Origin: Stephanodiscus triporus
Lineage: Eukaryota > Bacillariophyta > Thalassiosirophyceae > Thalassiosirales > Thalassiosiraceae
Direction of reading: 5' to 3'
NCBI GenBank assembly: GCA_036939755.1
Contig: JALLAZ010000728.1
Span: forward strand, 1 to 12,464
DNA length: 12,464 nt
Within the stretch, counting starts at the first letter, position 1. Every line of letters begins with the position of its first letter. Under the pieces are notes generated by a model. That model was given only the letters and a program-made list of their open reading frames with translations. It was not told where the DNA came from and did not search any database. Of the stretch, positions 1 through 7,546 are shown piece by piece. A program made the translations under genes and the position numbers.

Positions 1-400
1 GTTTTTGCAACAGTTACGTAGGATAGTGTACCACACAGGATGAAAACCAGTCATGTGGCAGCGTTGACCTGGGATTGACTCCGCGGGGCAACGCCCGCTT
101 TCAGTATGCAACAATCAACTAGGTTAAGCTAGGAGGGAGGAAGGATGACGGCTGATCGAGGATGACGGATGACACGGGGGACAACGGGGGGGAGAGGGTT
201 GGTGGTGGCGGACAAAGACTACGAATGACAGCGGCGGGCGGCGTTGGACAGGGGAGGACGGGGAAGGGCAGGGGGCATTTGGGAGTGTCGGCAGCTGACG
301 GCAATGGCTGATGGCAGCAGACGACGGATGGCAGCATCGGCGGTGGAGGCGGCGGCAGGGGGCAGGGGATCATTTTATGCGTTGTGGGGAGCAATATATG

Positions 401-444
401 GTACCTCGAATCGTACCTCGAATCGTGCAAAAACCTCGAAAATC
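401..444. repeat. 12-bp tandem repeat, two exact copies plus one degenerate
   Basis: GTACCTCGAATC occurs twice head to tail (401-412 and 413-424). A degenerate third unit, ACCTCGAAAATC, lies at 433-444. The string ATCGTACC at the junction of the two exact units also forms the right arm of the hairpin about 60 bp downstream, so the two structures share a motif. It lies about 240-280 bp upstream of the demethylase start codon. A cis-regulatory role is possible but unproven. Confidence 0.7.
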
Positions 445-461
445 GTAGAGTACACGTCGTG

Positions 462-496
462 TTTTTTGGTACGATGAAAATAATCGTACCAAAAAA
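462..496. promoter_or_regulatory. 14-bp perfect inverted repeat (hairpin) upstream of the demethylase gene
   Basis: Six T followed by GGTACGAT (462-475) is exactly complementary to ATCGTACC followed by six A (483-496), with a 7-nt A-rich loop. In DNA it could be a palindromic binding site, and in RNA a hairpin. It lies about 185 bp before the start codon of the downstream gene. The symmetry is seen directly; any function is inference. A hairpin flanked by T and A tracts could look like a bacterial terminator, but that does not apply in this eukaryotic context. Confidence 0.55.
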
Positions 497-680
497 ATTC
501 CCCCTGACAGAACGGGCCCAAATAAATCTAGTTTAGTCGTAGAGGGTATCGTCTTCCCAATTTCGGCAACCCCACTCGGTTCCGAAGAAACCGAAGGGTC
601 ATGTCATTATTCGAGTCAGCTCAGGAAATAGAGTAAAAGTAGTAAAAAGTGTTAACATAAAATACCTCAAAAAACGGAGA

Positions 681-2828
681 ATGTCTCCCGAGAGTGAAGC
701 GAAGAATATTCAAACCCGCATAGGGGTCTCAGGGGGGGGTCGACGATGCGCCGAGTACACGCCGTCGCTGGATGAATTGAAATTCACATCCTTTTCGGAT
801 TACGTCCGCGGTGAAATCTTGGGTGTTCCGTTGCCAGGTTACGAGTTTCTATATGTCTACGAAGACAAAGAAGGGAGGGAGACGAAGAGGGAAGTCCCAG
901 TTGGCCAAATACCTATTATATGCTCTGAGACCGCCACTCAACCCGCGCCGTCCTCCGATGAGCCTGCCGGGTGTGACCCCGCGAAGACAGCGCAGCAATC
1001 TAGGATGACCAGGTCGCAAAGTAAGGCCCTAAATAATAATGGCGCTCGCTCAGTAGTGCCTCCAAATAATTCTTCTCTTCGGCCCGAGAAGTATCGAATG
1101 TGTTGGTATAAACTTCGTGATGGAATGGCCAAGGTCACATTGCCAGCGGGGTTCTGGGCAAAAATCGACACAACAGCCAGGGGGAGGCATGTAAGTCGGT
1201 GTCCTCATTTTTCATCTTTTATTCAATTTAACACCAAATAAGGCTTACAGTTTTCTTCAAAAATGTGAAATACAAGTGGGCAAAGGGATCAAAGCTAGGT
1301 GATATTGTTATACCCTCACCAATCAAGCAAACTCTAGCTGGTATTGGGGGAGTGTATGAGTATACCTTTCTTGAACAGCCCCCTATCAGTGTTGCGCAAT
1401 TCAGAATCCAAGCTGATGAGTACAGAAAGAGGCATATTGGTAAAGAATTTGATGAAGATCATACGGACGAGCTGTGCGATGAATTGGCCCGCAAGTTCTG
1501 GAAACGTCTTGGTCCAACAATGGAGCCATCGTTTTACGGCGCGGACATGGAAGGCACGCTCTTCAACGACGCGCATGCGTGTGGATGGAACGTTGATCGC
1601 CTGGAAAGCTGCTTGTGCCTATTGCGTGCAGATGCAACAGAGGGAGATAGCGATGATAAGATATTTCATTTGCCAGGCGTCACAAGTGCCTACCTTTATT
1701 TCGGATGCTGGGCCAGTGCCTTCGCGGCACACAATGAGGATATGAATCTCCTCTCCATCAACTATCTTCACGCTGGCTCTCCTAAATATTGGTATGCAGT
1801 AGCTCACGAAGACTCGAAGCGGTTTGAATCACTCGCCTCTTCCCATTTTTTAGGACCCGCATCAGAGTGCCGTGAGTTCTTACGCCATAAGCGCTGCCTC
1901 CTATCTCCTGCCATTTTGAGGAAAGCAGGGATCAAGTTTACGACGTGTATCCAGAGACCTGGGGACGCCAGTGAGTCATGTACTATCGTCTTTTTTGTGT
2001 AGCACGAGTGTTTCGTCCTGACTAACTTCCGATTTCTGTATCATGTTTGTATGGTCAGTTATAACTTTCCCGGGGTGTTACCACTTCGGTTTCAACACAG
2101 GATTCAATGTCGCTGAGTCCACCAACTTTGCTGTTCCTGAGTGGATTCCTATGGGCGATCAGGCAGGTATTTGCATGTGCCATCCTCATTCTGTTAGGAT
2201 TCAGATGAAGCGTCTCAAGTGTTTACTAGATAGTTATGAGAGAGAGATGCAGCTAAGAGAAACTGTGGGTATGCCTCAGTTAACATATTCGAATTGGGCT
2301 AAACACGAGGCGAAGAGATTGAAGAAAGATTGGAGGGCTTGCGCAAACAAAAAATATACGATGAATGAACGAGAACATGGCTTGAACCCCTTGAAGCTAC
2401 CAACCTCCTACAATACAAGCATTGCAGTTGAGATAACGAAGGAAACTTTTATCGCCCCTAAGAAGTGCAAAAGAAAGTCCAGAAGGCAAGAAATCAATGA
2501 ATGGAGACTTGCAAAGAGAGTGAAATCTGGTCACTTTGTCCCGAATGCTCAGGTAATATGCATGGTTGACTGCCAAGAAAATGACGGTTATTCATCTGAT
2601 GACGATTATGAATTCTTCATTGGGACTGTAGTGAAGGCCGTTGATGGTTATGTCAAAATTCATCTTACCGGGCTGGGAAAGAAGGATGATGTATGGCTTG
2701 AACAGGACAGCGACCACCTCTTCCTTGATGGTGGCCTCACAAATCCTCCTCCAGATAATGAGAAAGTTGAAAGCACAGTCAATGCTGCTAAAGGAAGGAA
2801 CCAGAAAATGAAGAAGATTCTGACGTGA
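681..2828 (+). CDS. JmjN/JmjC histone lysine demethylase, KDM4/JMJD2-like, with Tudor-like C-terminus
   Basis: Predicted nuclear Fe(II)/2-oxoglutarate-dependent demethylase; KDM4 enzymes act on methylated H3K9 and H3K36. Proposed exons are 681-1190, 1277-1970 and 2059-2828, giving 657 residues. A JmjN domain starts near residue 27 (TPSLDELKFTSFSDYV) but its second half (GMAKVTLPAGFW) lies near 148-159, so it is split by an insert. The JmjC core contains the iron ligands His322, Glu324 and His410. The 2-oxoglutarate-binding positions are present as Tyr309, Asn332 and Lys340. The KDM4-type zinc site is complete: Cys368, His374, Cys440 and Cys442. Residues about 560-626 form an acidic and aromatic Tudor-like module (VWLEQDSDHLFLDGG). 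The second intron (1971-2058) joins cleanly to give GDAIITFPGCYHFGFN. The first intron is less certain. Residues about 530-560 are Lys/Arg-rich and could include a nuclear localisation signal. Substrate specificity cannot be read from sequence. Confidence 0.9.
1191..1276 (+). other. Intron 1 of the demethylase gene (3' boundary uncertain)
   Basis: The donor at 1191 is a consensus GTAAGT. The most typical-looking acceptor, CTTACAG ending at 1250, would give a 60-nt intron, but joining there produces an in-frame TGA seven codons later. The AG at 1275-1276 (ATACAAG) restores the frame, with His170 followed by WAKGSKLGDIVIPSPI, and gives an 86-nt intron like the gene's second intron (88 nt). A weaker donor at 1195 paired with the 1250 acceptor would also keep the frame and would add ten residues. 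Confidence 0.5.
1971..2058 (+). other. Intron 2 of the demethylase gene
   Basis: This 88-nt intron has donor GTGAGT and acceptor GGTCAG. It splits a codon after its first base and lies within the conserved segment leading to the second iron-binding histidine. The spliced reading GDAIITFPGCYHFGFN matches the KDM4 consensus in this part of the JmjC domain, which strongly supports both boundaries. Confidence 0.9.
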
Positions 2829-3306
2829 TTTAATCTGTTGTGTTTTCATAATCAGTATTGGTGTGGGCACTTTAATGCTAATGCATTTCATAGACAAAAC
2901 TGAGTCGAGTATAATTATCATTCATACATTAGTGTGGGCACCATCGTGGCTAGCTACCCCCGAAATTTGTGACTCCATGGTTCAGGACGAATAAAGTAGC
3001 CTAGAGATAGATTGGTATTTTAGAGATAAGGGACGGACTATTTTGTTACTGTTGCGACGTCTACTTTTCCTTTTGTTGTGAGTTATAAGTTACGCACAGT
3101 CTCATTCGTGAATAAGGCTGACGAAAATGAATTATTCAGACGCAACGCACTTTGATTCACTTGATGCCCTCTGTTTCTAGTGCCGACCGGTGGTAGATGA
3201 CTGCAGACTCAGCAGAAGTAAACGTCCAAAACGGCAGAATATGACATAGCTCCGAGTTCCATTATGAATTACCACATATTCCTTAACAGTTTTCACCGCC
3301 TGTTTA
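2829..3306. other. Convergent intergenic spacer with 3' UTRs
   Basis: This 478-bp AT-rich spacer separates the stop codons of two convergent genes. An AATAAA at 2990-2995 on the plus strand, about 160 nt after the demethylase stop, is a candidate polyadenylation signal. On the minus strand an AATAAA at 3308-3303 overlaps the stop codon of the HA-repeat gene. The 9-mer TGTGGGCAC occurs twice, near 2861 and 2933. No coding sequence or RNA gene was recognised. Confidence 0.6.
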
Positions 3307-6104
3307 TTAAAACATGAACCCAATGCTCTTCATTTTGGCAATCCTCTCGTCCGTCAAGGACGTTTTAATGCCCATCTTGTTCTTTTTGTAAAGCCCCCTC
3401 ATCCTATTCGCCCATGGGCCCAACGGCAAATCCGTCTTCTTCGGTTTACAATGCCCTTTTTTATTCTTGTATGCGACAAGCCTCTGGAAGTTTCTCTCCC
3501 AATTTTCCTCACCACGATGGAGCATCGTGCCCCGCCCAGGGTTCCAATCGAAGCCAATGCCGTCCAGGAGCTTGATGCGTTCCTTGGTTATTGGAACTTC
3601 CTCCCCCTTGTCGAACCGCCTCTTGTGTTTTCGCTGCACATGCACCCAGCCTGCGAGAGAATCTTTTACGCCGTTGGCTCGGGATGGGTGGCAGTGCCCG
3701 TGCTTCTCCTTGAAGTTCACAATCTCTCTGATAGTTTTGAGAAGAGAGAGTAAGACTTCGTGTCAGTCACAGAGACAAAAATATGGAGGTGGCACGGCTC
3801 TCAACACTCACTGGAAACGCCTCTGCCACACAACCTCGTAGTGATCCTTCTGCCTCTCCTTCAACATCTTGCTAAAGCCATCCCCACTCATTGGGGCCCA
3901 GTCGAACCCCAAATCTTCCAACTTTTTAATCCACTCAGGCCGCATATTTGCATTCTCACCAGCTTGAAACTTTTTGTATTCTTTTCGTTGAATGTGGATC
4001 CAATCATACAGGCGGCCAACATTCTTGGACTTTGGACCAACGATGATGTGCCCATGGGTCTTCTTGAAGTTGACGAAATCCTTGAAATATTTCTCCCAGG
4101 AGGAGTTGAGTTTTGGGAGCGAGTTTTTAGATTTAACAACCTGGAGGGTGCCAGAATGCACAGGATCGAAGTCGAATCCGATAGATTCGAGCTTGGCGAG
4201 ACGTCGAGGAGGGAAACCATCGCGGCCCACCTTGTTCATGAGCTTGCGTTGTCCACGGACCCAGTTGCCGAGCTGCAACAAAAAAAGACAACGGTGGGTA
4301 CTCGCGATCACTTTTCGTCCAGCACACGCACACACGCACACGCACACGCACACGCACACGCACATACACATACACCGAACGCACGCACGCACACACTCAC
4401 CTGCATGTATTCCGTGCCCGGCATGCAAGTGACCAAGCAATTTCCGTAACACGCCTTGTACGCCTCCAACTTTGCAAAATTATCATCCCACTTGTTTTCT
4501 AATCGAAGCTCGCGAAACTTGTTCCCCTCATCACTCTCCAAGGGATTAAAGTCGAATCCGAGCTTTTCCAACTCCTCGATACGTTCAGCGGTCAGCGTTG
4601 AGACGTCCCCCCTCTTGAAATGCTTGTACTGTTTCCTGGTTTCGCCGCAGAAATTCTTCAACTTGGAAGATACGCTACCGGCAGGTGCGTTCGCAAGACT
4701 GCAAGTATTGTACTTGTTCTTGTACTCCGTCAGCTCGGCGATGCGAGCAGTCCATGTTTCGAGTCTTTTCTTCTCAAAATACTCGACAAGGCGTGGACTG
4801 AGCTCCTTCGTGACTTTGACTTTGACTTTTTTAACTCTTTTTTTGGTAGCGATAGGGCGCCTGGGAGCGGTGGACTTCTCAGTTGCCACGGGGGACGAAA
4901 TTGAGTCAGAGTCCGAGGACGAAGATTTCGACGAGTCAGAGGAGGACGAAGATGAGGTTTTGCGTTTCGACGACCTTGGGCCGGATGATGGTTTTTTCGA
5001 CTCGGGTGGCGATCGTTTGGCAGCAGCAGTAGAGGGAGCAGAGGATGGCCTTTTGGACTCTTCCGACACTTTTTTGGTGACGGATTCGGAATCGCCGCCC
5101 GTAAGAAGGGAACGGATGGATCGGATGGCACGTATCGCCAATGCGGCGTCCTGGTTGCTCTGGGCTTCCTCGGCGGCCATGGAGGGCAACCTCGCCCTCT
5201 TGGAACGGCGAGCCCCGGGAGATGTCTCATGTTCTTCTCCTTGCTCCATGGCGGCGGACGACTCGGCTTCATCCGCGTCCACATGGTTGGATATGATCTC
5301 CTCGGCCATGACGGAAGCACTCCTTTTCTTGGATTCTCTCTTCTGTACGGAGGAGGAGGAGACCGGCGGGGCTTTCGAATTGCCACCGCGCGATCTCACT
5401 GCCGCTGTCGTCTTAGAAATTTCTTTGCCACGACGTTTGGCAGCGGGCGGGAGGTCGCTGGGGTTGGGGATCCTGGGTGTATTCTTCCTCTTGACGACAT
5501 TCGAGGAGGCGACGGGGGGGAGGTCGTTGGGTACCCTGGGAGTGCTCTTCGTCTTGACGCCTCCTATCCCAATCGACTTCTCCTTCTCCCACTCCTCCTT
5601 CCCCTCCGCGGAATTTTTTTCGTTCGTCTTCGCCCTTTCCCTCATCCGGCGGGCGTACTCCTCGGCCGTGCCCGTCCCGCGTGGACATTTGGACGCCTGG
5701 GAGAAATTGAACTTGGTATGCGCGGCGTCGTTATTGTCGCCTTCATCCTCGGAGGTGTCGGAATCCAGAAAGAGGGGGGATGATGCGGCGAGTTTCTTGG
5801 AGGGGGCGGCGGTGGCCTCTTTCTCGTCATTGGCTGAGTCCTTGGGGGGCATCTCGGTCATAGAATCCTTGTCTTTCTCCTTGGCGTTCTTCTCCTCGCC
5901 CTTCCCCGCCGCCGTGTTCGAATTGTTCTCGACTTGATCGGCATCTGCGAATCGGGCGGCCGTCTCCTCCCCAGCGACGCTATTGGCCGCGCCGCCACTG
6001 GCGACGCTAGCCCCGAAGGCGTGTACGGGGGCATGCAGCTGGAACATGGCCGGGGGAGGCGGGAGCGCCTTCTTCTTCAGCTTGGCGGAAAGGTTGGTGG
6101 GCAT
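3307..6104 (-). CDS. Protein with five tandem HA (helicase-associated) repeats and a disordered basic N-terminus
   Basis: Exons on the minus strand are 6104-4401, 4272-3812 and 3727-3307, giving 861 residues. Residues 1-440 are low-complexity and rich in Lys, Ser, Ala and Glu, with several basic clusters that look like nuclear localisation signals (AAKRRGK near 221, ARRSKRARLP near 298, KKRVKKVKVK near 421) and a Ser-rich run near 384-400. Residues 449-861 contain five repeats of about 70 residues, near 449-521, 539-605, 627-695, 717-785 and 797-860. Each has an opening W/F, a GHC- or GNC-like core, a central W, and an ending LGFDFNP, IGFDFDP, LGFDWAP, IGFDWNP or IGFMF. This is the pattern of the HA domain (PF03457), often tandem in diatom and bacterial proteins and thought to bind nucleic acid. 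No helicase motor is encoded. A nuclear DNA- or RNA-binding role is inference. All three exons join in frame across repeat boundaries, supporting one gene. Confidence 0.85.
3728..3811 (-). other. Intron 2 of the HA-repeat gene
   Basis: This 84-nt intron has donor GTGAGT and acceptor ATCAG read on the minus strand. It splits the codon for Gln722 after its second base. The spliced product reads WQRRFQEIVNFKEKHGHC, a normal opening of an HA repeat, which supports both boundaries. Confidence 0.88.
4273..4400 (-). other. Intron 1 of the HA-repeat gene, containing a CA/TG microsatellite
   Basis: This 128-nt phase-0 intron has donor GTGAGT and acceptor TTGTTGCAG. Splicing joins residues GTEYMQ to LGNWVRGQRK and completes the second HA repeat. 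Much of the intron is an alternating CA/CG (TG/CG on the transcript) purine-pyrimidine tract. By chance it remains open when unspliced for 31 codons, ending in a stop inside the intron, so unspliced transcripts would give a protein lacking most of the HA repeats. Confidence 0.9.
4322..4375. repeat. Dinucleotide-rich microsatellite (CACACG / CA)
   Basis: Repeats built from CACACG and CACA units, followed by ATACACATACAC, fill most of the first intron of the HA-repeat gene. Alternating purine-pyrimidine tracts of this kind can adopt Z-DNA and are usually length-polymorphic. Confidence 0.85.
5439..5555 (-). repeat. Internal coding repeat in the HA-protein N-terminus
   Basis: Two similar protein segments lie in tandem: KTKSTPRVPNDLPPVAS (about residues 184-200) and KRKNTPRIPNPSDLPPAAK (about 205-223). 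They share the pattern K-x-K-x-TPR-[VI]-PN...DLPP. This suggests a local duplication within the disordered region, possibly repeated short linear motifs or phosphorylation sites. Confidence 0.65.
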
Positions 6105-6563
6105 TCTGCTTGGGGGGAGGGCGGGCTGCGGGGGGGATGATCTTTACAGCTATTTGCCCCGGGAGGATCTTCGAGGATGAGAAAGTGACAAGGGGGGGTG
6201 AATAATAATGCAGGGCGGAGGAGGATTTTTATTCTTCCGGGCGGGGGATTGATGGCAATGAAGGGTTTGGATGATGGGAGGGAAGGAGACAGTTGGGAGA
6301 TAGCGTAGAGAGGTTCAACTGAAAAATGCTCTGAGCGTCTCCCGAAAAATAATCAGGAGTTCTCTTCTCTCTCTCTATGAATAAAAGTAGGTAATAGGAG
6401 GTAGAAGTGTTGAACTCTTTGGATATCTATCTTTTTTAGTTTTGAGTTTGTGGATAATATCGTACCTTAGGTTTGACAGCTTTTACTTAACAAACTCCTA
6501 ATACTGATACCCCAAAACTAATGACACAAGAAGAAAGCTGACAGTCTCAACTCCAACGGTGTT

Positions 6564-6627
6564 GTACGTTTGACCTCAATTGGCAACTTGATTTCTAAAC
6601 ATCGCGAATTCCGACCTCACACCCACT
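6564..6627 (+). repeat. Left terminal inverted repeat
   Basis: This is the left arm of the inverted pair with 7291-7356. Both arms share the block GTACGTTTGACCTCAATT, then CAAC, then TTTCTAAA, then GAATTC-like and GACCTCA...ACCCACT blocks. The differences are mostly transitions, as expected for two diverged copies. Confidence 0.75.
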
Positions 6628-6872
6628 CTTAGAATATATTGTTGTAGGGCAGGTTGAAAAACTAGGAAGTCTCACTTACTTAGGGCATGCATGGTTTGGG
6701 GACGTAAACTGACCGAGATATGATTGGTCGATGGTTGGTCTATTTTACTGGCTTCCATTCATATTTGTTCGTAAAAATTTAAAAATTTAAATTATCACAT
6801 CTCTCTCAAAAACCAACACACGAATTGAGGGAGCTTATTTCTCGGCCCCTTCCCATGGGGTCAACACCGGTG

Positions 6873-6917
6873 ATAGTTTATGGCACCCTCAACCCAATGG
6901 GGGGTGCCATAAACTAT
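6873..6917. repeat. 16-bp perfect inverted repeat with a 13-nt loop
   Basis: ATAGTTTATGGCACCC (6873-6888) is exactly complementary to GGGTGCCATAAACTAT (6902-6917). It lies near the middle of the larger inverted-repeat element and could form a cruciform or RNA hairpin. It may be the trace of a second, nested palindromic element. Confidence 0.75.
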
Positions 6918-6968
6918 TAAGTTTGGTCGTGGCCCTCCTAAAAGCTGAGAAATTCCCCCAATTAAGGG

Positions 6969-6992
6969 GTTGCCAATTGAGGTCAAATGTAT
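6969..6992 (-). repeat. Third, internal copy of the terminal-repeat core
   Basis: GTTGCCAATTGAGGTCAAAT and the next four bases match 22 of 24 positions of the reverse complement of 6564-6587. Its orientation is that of the right terminal repeat. Similarity outside this core is weak, though a TTTCTAAAAC follows shortly after. This suggests either a nested element or a repeated protein-binding site. Confidence 0.7.
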
Positions 6993-7290
6993 ATAGTATT
7001 TCTAAAACACAATCACAGCCATAGGTTCTCTGTGCCTGTGCAGTTTTTGACCATAAGTTTGTCCGACCCCAATGAGAAACGTTCGACGTGGTGTACTCCA
7101 CCCACAATCCTGTTTGGGAACCTGTTACGGACGTGGTGTCACAACCGAAAATAATTTTGGGGGAACACTCCCTTGAAGCTTTTCTGGTCGGACGGACGGA
7201 CAATTTTTGCCTCTGGGGCTGGCCATTGCTACTTAAGTATTAATTTATTTATTTGATCTTAGAAGTACTGAACATTATTTGACCTATCTA

Positions 7291-7356
7291 AGTGGGTCTG
7301 AGGTCAGAATTCTCGATATATTTAGAAACCGAGTTGCTAATTGAGGTCAAACGTAC
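7291..7356 (-). repeat. Right terminal inverted repeat
   Basis: This is the partner of the left arm at 6564-6627 in reverse complement. It ends about 190 bp before the transporter start codon, so the element's right end probably lies in that gene's promoter. TGAGGTCA occurs at 7299-7306 and again at 7342-7349 within this arm. Confidence 0.75.
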
Positions 7357-7546
7357 AGTAGGATGGTTTTTCCGGAGTTATTGTGACAACTTGTGTGAGG
7401 TCAAACTCGAGAGCAGTTTCGAGAGCACGCACGAGGTCAGAGCGATCAGAGCGCCGACGAAGCCTGAGGCGTTTGTTGGAGCAGGGAGTAATGAATAAAC
7501 GCGACAAAACAAAGTAAAAAGTGGGAGTAACCCTAATCAAATCATC

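Larger units (their letters stand above)
1..680. other. Upstream intergenic region, low complexity
   Basis: No gene is supported here. Positions 120-370 are rich in GGA, GGC and GGG runs, and the frames open across them encode only Pro-, Gly- or Arg-rich low-complexity sequence. From about 390 onward the composition turns AT-richer and holds a small tandem repeat and a hairpin, listed separately. The stretch from about 600 to 680 is A-rich and leads into the demethylase start codon, so it is the likely 5' UTR and promoter-proximal region. No clear TATA box was recognised. Confidence 0.6.
6563..7357. mobile_element. Possible non-autonomous DNA transposon or fold-back element with long terminal inverted repeats
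   Basis: The sequence starting at 6564 (GTACGTTTGACCTCAATTGG) recurs in reverse complement ending at 7356. By-eye alignment extends the match over 6564-6627 against 7291-7356, with about 57 of 64 aligned bases identical and one 2-base gap. The outermost matching base on each side gives ends TGTACG...CGTACA. The roughly 795-bp interval encodes no recognisable transposase, so a MITE-like or fold-back element is the simplest reading. Only a 2-bp GT flanks both ends, so no convincing target-site duplication is seen, and the superfamily and exact ends are undetermined. A third copy of the 24-bp core sits inside. Confidence 0.5.
6105..7546. other. Divergent intergenic region between the HA-repeat gene and the transporter
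   Basis: This 1.44-kb stretch lies between two start codons that face away from each other, so it holds the promoters of both genes. The part near 6105-6300 is G-rich; the rest is AT-richer and includes an AATTTAAA-rich stretch at 6775-6792. The inverted-repeat element described separately fills about 6563-7357. No convincing gene was found. The longest open frame (minus strand, 7203-6889, 104 codons) has no recognisable domain and lies wholly inside that element. Confidence 0.6.

Noticed and set aside
119..430. Minus-strand Pro-rich open frame of 103 codons
   Set aside because: Low-complexity translation of G-rich DNA with no domain; it also runs through the 12-bp tandem repeat.
462..496. 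Reading the T/A-flanked hairpin as a bacterial Rho-independent terminator
   Set aside because: All genes here are eukaryotic with introns; there is no upstream gene on this side, and both flanks are homopolymer tracts as in a symmetric palindrome.
4456..5937. Plus-strand open frame of 493 codons
   Set aside because: It is the exact antisense of the first HA-gene exon and its Ser/Leu-rich sequence mirrors that exon's Lys/Glu/Ser codons. The minus strand carries recognisable HA repeats and introns.
6889..7203. Minus-strand open frame of 104 codons inside the inverted-repeat element
   Set aside because: No domain, no start context of note, and part of it is the palindrome and repeat core. It could be a remnant of an element-encoded protein but I cannot support that.
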